A stretch of DNA of 64,000 nucleotides from Megalonaias nervosa (Eukaryota > Mollusca > Bivalvia > Unionida > Unionidae). How positions within the stretch are numbered: the stretch's first letter is position 1; the number at the start of each line of letters is the position of its first letter. The stretch covers positions 1-64,000 of the forward strand of contig JAECUM010009802.1 in the NCBI GenBank assembly GCA_016617855.1, in the 5' to 3' direction. Shown here one piece after another: positions 57,270-64,000 of this stretch. Position numbers and translations under genes: made by a program. The notes beneath the pieces are model-generated. The model made no database searches, had not been told where the DNA came from, and saw only the letters and a list, made by a program, of their open reading frames with translations.

Positions 57270-58100
57270 AGAAAAGAAAACGAATTCAATTCATAGTCTT
57301 ACCTCTTTGACATACAATTGGATTTCTGGCAAGGTAATCGGGACAGATTCTTTCCTCGAAAAGGTTTCCGGGTACATAGCCAGAGAATTAAATATGCTCT
57401 GTTTTCCGTTCTCTATGTTTCCAGTCAAATTTCAGAAATGACACCCGTGGGGGATAAACAAGAGATTATGACATGTTTAAACTATATCCTGAGTTTAAGT
57501 CCTGGTTGGATCCGATGGTCATAGAGAACTATTTAAAATGAAACTTCCCCAAATATTGATCAGCTGGTTTTGTCTGCACAAAGATTGTTGCCCCGAATTG
57601 AACTACGTTAGATACTTTAAGATATGAGTCAAAGTCCACTAGCATTCAACCCTCACATATACGCTCTATATTGTTCCCCTTCTAAAAAAAGAAAAAAATA
57701 ATAATAATAAAAAAAATAAATAAATAAAGCAAGGTCCATTCATCTCACTCTTAGATGCACGATCTTCTTAAAAGTCAAAGAATATTATCTGCATCAAGCT
57801 TGATGTGAATATGGCATCTTGTAACCAATTCAAGCGAAGAAATCAATTCCGCCAATAATACAAAAAACAGTTAGTATTATGTAAAATGAACAGGAAAGAA
57901 GTCCTAGAAGGACAAAGCCACTTTTCTTACTGTCACACACTTTTCAGGATTAAATATATCATGGTACGATGGGATTGCCAGAAACTTTGAAAGACTAAAT
58001 AAAATCTAACAGATTTACTGTTTGTTCATGACAAATATAATACGACTTTTATGAGTGCAATTTGAACCATCCACTTTTAGGAGAGATTAAAGATAACAGC
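57270..58100 (-). repeat. Duplicated module around exon 'KE', copy 4
   Basis: Homologous to 46085-46870 over about 800 bp, with an A-rich insertion near 57687-57728. It includes the exon copy at 57303-57423. Confidence 0.75.
57303..57423 (-). pseudogene. Candidate exon 'KE', copy 4, acceptor lost
   Basis: Minus frame 'GNIENGKQSIFNSLAMYPE' ending 'ITLPEIQLYVKE' at donor AAAGAG|GTAAGA (last base 57303). It has 40 codons without stop, indel-free against copy 3. The acceptor AG of copy 3 is AC here (AAATTTGAC), so normal splicing would fail unless a nearby AG is used. The coding part is otherwise well kept, so this is either recently inactivated or uses another acceptor. Confidence 0.45.
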
Positions 58101-58239
58101 TGGTTGTATGACTCACAAGCATTCTCGATGTTGATTTTAAGTTTAATTGTATTTATTACAACACTTTACCAATCAACTGAATATTTTATGACCCTCATGT
58201 AAGGTCGAGTATATTAAACGACTCCTAATAAAAATACCG

Positions 58240-58396
58240 GATGTATTTCCGGTCCCTTACAATACTAGGTATTGTTTCTGTGTCCTAAAATACTTGCTGT
58301 ATTTCCGGTCCTTTAGAACACTAGGAATTGTTTCTGTGTCCTAAAATATTGGCTGTATTTCAGGTCCTTTAGAACACTAGGAATTGTTTCCCTTTC
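58240..58396. repeat. 56-bp minisatellite, about 2.8 units
   Basis: TGTATTTCCGGTCC with following ACTAGGAATTGTTTC recurs at 58242, 58298 and 58354. Confidence 0.88.
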
Positions 58397-59633
58397 GCTA
58401 TCTTAGTAAAGCCAAGTGGTTTATATGTGTAATTGTTTACATAAAATATAGAATGTAATTGATATTTCATTTTTAATGCGTATCTTCCATGCATATATCA
58501 GGACAACATGAAAAACGTACACCATACGAGTAGGAAATACATGAAGATGCTGAACAATAAGGAACAAAACTGAACACACAAGTCTTTGACGAGGAGAGGA
58601 CACCAGGGGCATACAGGAAGATCTTTATGTTGTTTTTGTGTGCCTGTACATGGTAGATACAGAGGAAGAGTTGGAGAGTACAGAATAGTCAAAAAACATT
58701 TTTAATTTTTATTTGTAACGTTGGTCAAAATTGCATTTCATTCATACTTAAATATCACACATTCAGGGTGACGTTAACAATGTGAAAAATGAGTAACGTT
58801 GGTTCACTGAAAGTAAATTAAAAAAAAAAGAAATACAGAAAAAATAAATAAACAAGAACGGTGATTCCTATATTGACCTACAAATATGTCCAATATTCAT
58901 TTGTACGCTTTGGATCCAAAATCGACAATACATAATGTTTCCACTTTCCGAGTCAAATACATCATTATATCTACAAAACAACGTAGATTTTCTTTTTCTT
59001 GTGTATCCTAGGGCAAAATCGTTCGATTTGCAAGGATTTGTTTTCTCCAGTCGGTGTGATTAATGGCTGCATTACTACATCAGTAAAAAGAAGTTCCTCA
59101 ATATTGAAATATTTTAGGACAGCGACTTTTTACAAATTTAGATTGTACATATAATGCTTCAGATTGCGTATTTGTCAAATTTAATCACTGTTTTCAGCCG
59201 ATAATAACACATTTAATTTCTTAACACATTTCTTGTGCGGATTGAGGAAGTGAACTTTGCGGGAATGGGGATACTGTATACATAACATTCAACATACTTC
59301 AGAGGGTAACATTATCAAATTATATTTTTTAATAATTGTGAGCTTATTTGAAAGGATTTTGGTTTCTTTTTTTTGTTGATTTCTTCATTCAAACGTGAGT
59401 TTATGTGTGTTGGTAAGCCTTCCGTCTATTTCGGTAATAGATGCTGTACTGATTTCTCCATCGTTTTTGTGATCAGAATTAAAATCGCCATATATATAAA
59501 CAATATTGTGACTGTGTTTAATCAAGATTTTTTCTTTAAAATGTGTATTGGCTTTTGTTGAGTGTAACAGGTGTACGTTTGTCGTTGTGTGCAACAGGTA
59601 CACGATACTGTATTAGTATCGAACAGCAACGGG
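58397..59633. other. AT-rich sequence, no gene seen
   Basis: Short overlapping frames on both strands near 58421-58692 and 59373-59603 without support. Confidence 0.5.
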
Positions 59634-59692
59634 TCATGTAAGTTCAGTCACTGACAGTTTCCATGATTCATGTGGAAAACTAATTATGAAAC
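59634..59692. repeat. Near-identical 59-bp direct repeat, copy 1
   Basis: CATGTAAGTTCAGTCACTGA and the following ~39 bp recur at 60043-60101 with very few differences. Confidence 0.9.
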
Positions 59693-59820
59693 GTTAATAC
59701 TTGAAGCCTACATTTTGCTGTTTGGGTTACATTTAGGCATTCTTGATGTCGCTTACTCATTCATTACATGAATGTATATAGAATGTCAGCAGTCTTGACA
59801 CATTTTAAGATCTGTACATC

Positions 59821-59824
<4 letters not shown>

Positions 59825-59890
<66 letters not shown>

Positions 59891-59921
59891 AGAAGAAGAA
59901 GAAGAAGAAGAAGAAGAAGAA
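59825..59921. repeat. (AG)n passing into (AAG)n
   Basis: About 30 AG units followed by about ten AAG units. Confidence 0.97.
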
Positions 59922-60042
59922 TAGAAATAGACCTAAAGTGGAAATACGGGTCTGAATAACATCCATAAGACCATAATACTTCCTAAATGGAAAAAGAAAG
60001 TAGTTCCAAAAGTGATATCTCGACTGTGGCGATATAATTTTT

Positions 60043-60275
60043 CATGTAAGTTCAGTCACTGACAATTTCCATGATTCATGTGGAAAACTAATTATGAAAA
60101 GTAAATAATCTATTATTCGGTACAAATACTTTAAAATTGTCTGTGTCACCTTTTTAAGCTCTGTTTTGAAATATTTTGTAGTATAATTATCTACATTATG
60201 ATTCTGGTCATTATAAATATGATATAAATTCACAAATAGATTGTTGTAAATTCCGCACATTCATAAAACTCTCTT
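60043..60275 (-). repeat. 59-bp direct repeat copy 2 and a retroposon end
   Basis: 60043-60101 repeats 59634-59692. On the minus strand AGAGTTTTATGAATGTGCGG and AATTTACA at 60240-60275 match the retroposon end at 50156-50186, here without a long (AAT)n tail. Confidence 0.6.
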
Positions 60276-61300
60276 TTTGTAATTTTCGGACAGACAAACA
60301 CTGAAGTTCTCCAAATCTTTCTCCATCGTCTTTGTTTGAACAATTTGATAGCATTTAGTTGAAGCCCTCTCCATTACAAAGAAGGGGTGAAGATATTTGT
60401 GATGAAAAGTATAAAAGAAGTTCTCACTAATTAAAATAAACCTATTGAGCTAGAATTTTTATTGAAATAACAATAACTTAAAAACAAAGAGAGACATAAA
60501 ATGCAGATAAAATCGAATAGAAGGATTAAAATTCGCGAAGAATTATATTCCTTACGTAAATATGTAGTGTGTTTACGCTAGCTTTAGGGAAACAAATCAC
60601 AAGTTTTAAAGGTTAAGGGGCATACATCTGCTTTCTTACCGAGGATCTAAAATTAGTTCAGAGTTTTTCTTTGTCAATAATCAGTCCAATAATTATTGTT
60701 ATACAAAGAATCGTTTGCGCAATGACAAAATATAAATTGAAAATATCTATGGACAAGGAGAAGAACATGCATCTGGAGGTACAGAAACAGCAAGACACCC
60801 TTTTGATTAACTATATCCACATTTCTTAAAATGTACAAGAAAGTCATCTTTGCTGTGAAAAAGCGGATTCATCATATTTAAAAAAAAACTAAATATGCGG
60901 AGAGCCAAAGACACGACTAAAGTTAAATGTGAAACAAATGAAACGGAACAGAAAAGAATGAGCTTAGTAATGAAAAGTAGCAAATATACCAAAGTATGAG
61001 GTAAACGTCAAGGCACCTGTTCTGTGTAAGTTTCGGGGATTTGGAATTACTATATCGTTCATACAAATTATCTTGTTTTGTCTTTGATATAAAGAAAAAA
61101 CATCTTGGATTATAACTTGTTGGATCGCTGTCATTAAATAAAACAAGTTTAATGAAATTTATTTTTTTTTTAAAAACCACCAGATCTAGGTATCCATTTA
61201 CCAGAGTTCCTCGTGAAGAAACTGTCAACTGAAATTAATCAGTCTTTAAGAGTTATAGATTGTCTTTACATTTGATTCTGAAAATTCTTGGTTTTTAATA
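60276..61300. other. AT-rich sequence, no gene seen
   Basis: Minus frames of 60-100 codons at 60807-61228 overlap each other and have no support. Confidence 0.5.
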
Positions 61301-64000
61301 GATGTGTTGGCATCCGTTAGTCTCGAGAGACGATGGAAGTGCACCCATGAGAGATGTCCCGGTTGGTAGTTGTGCAGCGTCTTCTGTGGCTATGGAGCCC
61401 CACACGGGAGTGGCAGTCCTTGCTGCAGTTGCTGCACTTGAAGGTTAAGTCTGGTGTGGGTTGGAGCTGCTTCCTCTTCCTCTGAGATCGTTTTTCATCG
61501 GCGAGCAGTCGTAGCTTGTCCTCGCCGGCTTTCAGACCAGAGATCAGAGCATTTCGCCAGCTGGACTTGTCTCGAGCAAGCTCTTCCCAGGTGTTGACAT
61601 CGATCTCAAGGGCTTTCATGTCGCGCTTGCAGACATCCTTGAAGCGGAGATGTGGCCGTCCGATCGATCTTCTACCAGAGGCAAGCTTCGAATAAAGAAG
61701 GTCTTTGGGGATCCGTCCGTCATCCATCCGACGTACATGGCCCAGCCATCTGATGCGACGTTGGCGGAAGAGTGTGACCATGCTGGGAATCTTGGCACAT
61801 TCAAGCACCTCGTTGTTTGTCACGCGATCGCTCCAGGTGATCCCGAGTATGCGTCGGAGGCATCGCATGTGAAAGGCGCTTAGTCTTTTCTCCTGTGAGG
61901 TGTACAGGGTCCAGGTTTCACTGGCGTACAGGAGAGTGCTTAGCACTCAGGCACGGTACACGGAGATCTTAGTGTTCAGGGTCAGCATGCTGTTGTTCCA
62001 CACTCTCTGCGACAACCTAGAGAGAGTTGTTGATGCCTTTCCAATCCGCTTGTTGAGCTCGGCGTCGAGCGAGAGGTTGTTGGTGATGGTAGAGCCGAGG
62101 TGCGTGAACTGACTGACTACTTCTAGTTTATAGTTGTTGATGATGATGCTGGGAGGATCCGCGTCCTGAGCCATCACGTTGGTTTTCCTTCGGCTGATGG
62201 TCCATCCGAACTCATCGCATGCTCTAGCAAAGCGGTCCATCAGGCATTGTAGTTCAGCTTCTGTGTGAGCTACTAGAGCAACGTCATCTGCAAAGAGCAT
62301 GTCCCTAATGGTTGCTTCTCTTACTTTGCTCTTTGCCTTCAGTCGTGCCAGGTTGAACAGTCTACCGTCTGATCGCGTGTGCTGGTAGATCCCTTCTGTG
62401 GACGTCCCAAAGGCGTACTTGAGCAGGACAGCGAAGAAGATGCCGAAGAGTGTGGGGGCAAGGACACAGCCTTGTTTCACTCCACTGTGGACGTCGAAGG
62501 GGTCGGACGATGAGCCATCATACTGCACTGTGCCTTTCATGTCGTCCTGGAAGGACTGGACCATGCTTAGCAGCTTTGGAGGGCATCCAATCTTCGTCAG
62601 GATTGTGAAGAGTCCGTCTCTGCTGACCAGATCGAATGCCTTAGTGAGGTCTATAAAGGCCAGGCAGAGGGGTCTGTGTTGTTCTCTGCACTTCTCCTGC
62701 AGTTGCCTGATGGAGAAGATCATGTCAATTGTGGACCTCTCTGCGCGGAACCCGCACTGCGACTCTGGATACACTCTGTCAGCAAGCGTCTGCAGTCTGT
62801 TCAGGATGACTCGTGCGAAGATTTTACCCACGATGCTGAGAAGGGATATGCCCTTGTAGTTGTTGCAGTCGCTTCTGTCTCCCTTGTTCTTGTACAGGGT
62901 TACGATGTTGGCATCTCATGTCCTGAGGCACTGCACCTTCATCCCAACATTGGCAGGTCGTACAAGTGTGCGAACAGAACGCTGCCGCCGCACGTGATGA
63001 CTTCTGCTGAAATGCCATCCTTCTCTGGGGCTTTACCTGAGGTCTAAGGTCTTCTTTAGTTCTGCCGCAGTAGGTTTCTCGTCCAGTTCGGTCATAAAAG
63101 GGAGGTTTTCAATGGTGTTAAGGGCATCGTTGGTCACGTGGTTCTCTCTGGCGTACAGTTCAGAGTAGTACTCCACCCAGCGCTCTATCTGCTTGCCCCT
63201 GTCGTGGATGCTATCGCCAGCGGCAGACTTCAGTGGTGCTGTCACTTTCTTCGTGGGACCCAATGCTTTCTTTATGCCATCGTACATGCCTCTGATATTT
63301 CCGACATCTACTGCTGACTGGATGCTCTGACAGAGCTGGAGCCAGTATTCATTTGCGCACTGCCGTGCTAACCTCTGCACTTTGCTTCTGGTAGACCTGT
63401 ATGCCTGTAGTGTCCTCTGGCAGGGGGGACGCTTGTATTCCAGGTGGGCACTGCGACGCTCTTCAATGGCTGGCATGAGTGTGGCAGAGTTGACCACAAA
63501 CCAGTCGTTGTTCTTTGTCTGCTTCTTACCAAAGATCCTTGTGGCTCTGCCGTACACAGTATCTCTGATGTGATCCCATCTCTCTTTGGTACTGCCGTAG
63601 GAAGGTTCTGAACTGAACGCCTTGGAGAGGGCGTAAGTGAATTCCTCAGCCTTGTCTGGATATGACGTCTTGCTCACATCAATGCGTGGTTTACCCTCTA
63701 GCCTAGAGCGGTGGATCTTCTTTGGCTGAAGCTTCATTTTGCAGCAAACTAGCGAGTGATCGGTGTCGCAGTCAGCGCTGTGGAAGGTACGGGTAAGAAG
63801 TACACCCTTCATGGCAGACCGTCTCGTGATGATCAAGTCCAGCTGGTGCCAGTGTTTGGACCGGGGATGCCTCCAGGACACTTTGTGCTGTGGCTTTGTC
63901 TGAAAGAATGAATTGGTGATGCTGAGGTCGTGGTACGAGCACATCTCTAGTAGTCGCTGCCCGTTCTCATTCATCTTCCCAATGCCAAACTTGCCAAGAC
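61301..64000 (-). pseudogene. Non-LTR retrotransposon (LINE), decayed, runs off the window
   Basis: A minus-strand element in several frames. 63974-63033 covers the end of the endonuclease, with an intact 'ADCDTDHSLV', and the linker to RT; its frame is still open at 64000. Frameshifts near 63043 and between 62950 and 62831 disrupt the 'GKAPEKDGISAEV' region. 62831-61950 carries RT motifs 'IDLTKAFDLV', 'GVKQGCVLAPTLF' and 'FADD'. An in-frame TGA (61949-61947) separates it from 61946-61317, which has 'LLYASETWTLY', 'IRWLGHVRRM' and a Cys/His tail 'CSNCSKDCHSRVGLHSH'. Layout matches the 40-kb element but it is a different, diverged family. The 3' tail contains CTCTCGAGACTAACGGATGC. It is inactive. 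Confidence 0.92.

Noticed and set aside
61650..63573. Plus-strand frames of up to 153 codons over the 61-64 kb LINE
   Set aside because: Shadows of the minus-strand element, whose RT motifs are unmistakable.

Overview
The window is eukaryotic, almost certainly metazoan, and most likely from a lophotrochozoan such as a mollusc. It is AT-rich and mostly non-coding. Dense (AC/GT)n, (AT)n, (AG/CT)n, (AAT)n and CATA/CCTA-type simple repeats, tRNA-derived SINEs, hAT-like MITEs and non-LTR retrotransposons with an AP-endonuclease/RT/C-terminal zinc-finger layout occur together in such genomes. The taxon is inferred from repeat content only. No rRNA, functional tRNA, CRISPR or bacterial-style operon is seen.

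The only long reading frames belong to retrotransposons. They are a 5'-truncated non-LTR element with an intact RT frame at 40.33-42.99 kb (+), a decayed relative running off the right edge at 61.3-64.0 kb (-), a dead fragment of the 40-kb family at 2.6-3.4 kb (-) and a short LINE 3' remnant at 10.7-10.9 kb (+).

The most interesting host signal is on the minus strand. Five consecutive candidate exons (22.28 to 17.66 kb) and a sixth at 10.66-10.55 kb have plausible splice sites and join in one open frame of about 390 codons. The conceptual protein is Cys-rich with several N-glycosylation sequons, so probably extracellular. I do not recognise the family. The sixth exon recurs at 29.6, 46.2 and 57.4 kb, always on the minus strand, and at least the 46- and 57-kb copies carry homologous flanking intron sequence. 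A non-coding segment (14.2 and 35.1 kb) and an exon-1-like segment (22.2 and 36.5 kb) recur in the same order. I read this as a partly decayed tandem gene array, one copy of whose fifth exon may now begin inside a hAT MITE.

The rest is mobile-element and repeat landscape: eight MITE-like insertions, most with recognisable target-site duplications; two copies of a ~0.9-kb TG...CA element that look like solo LTRs; three or four SINE families; retroposon tails that seeded (AAT)n arrays; and several minisatellites, including two unrelated 44-bp arrays lying 340 bp apart. A separate plus-strand candidate first exon with a signal peptide lies at 44.07-44.23 kb.

All exon calls are made by eye from reading frame, splice consensus and internal paralogy; no transcript or database evidence was available.
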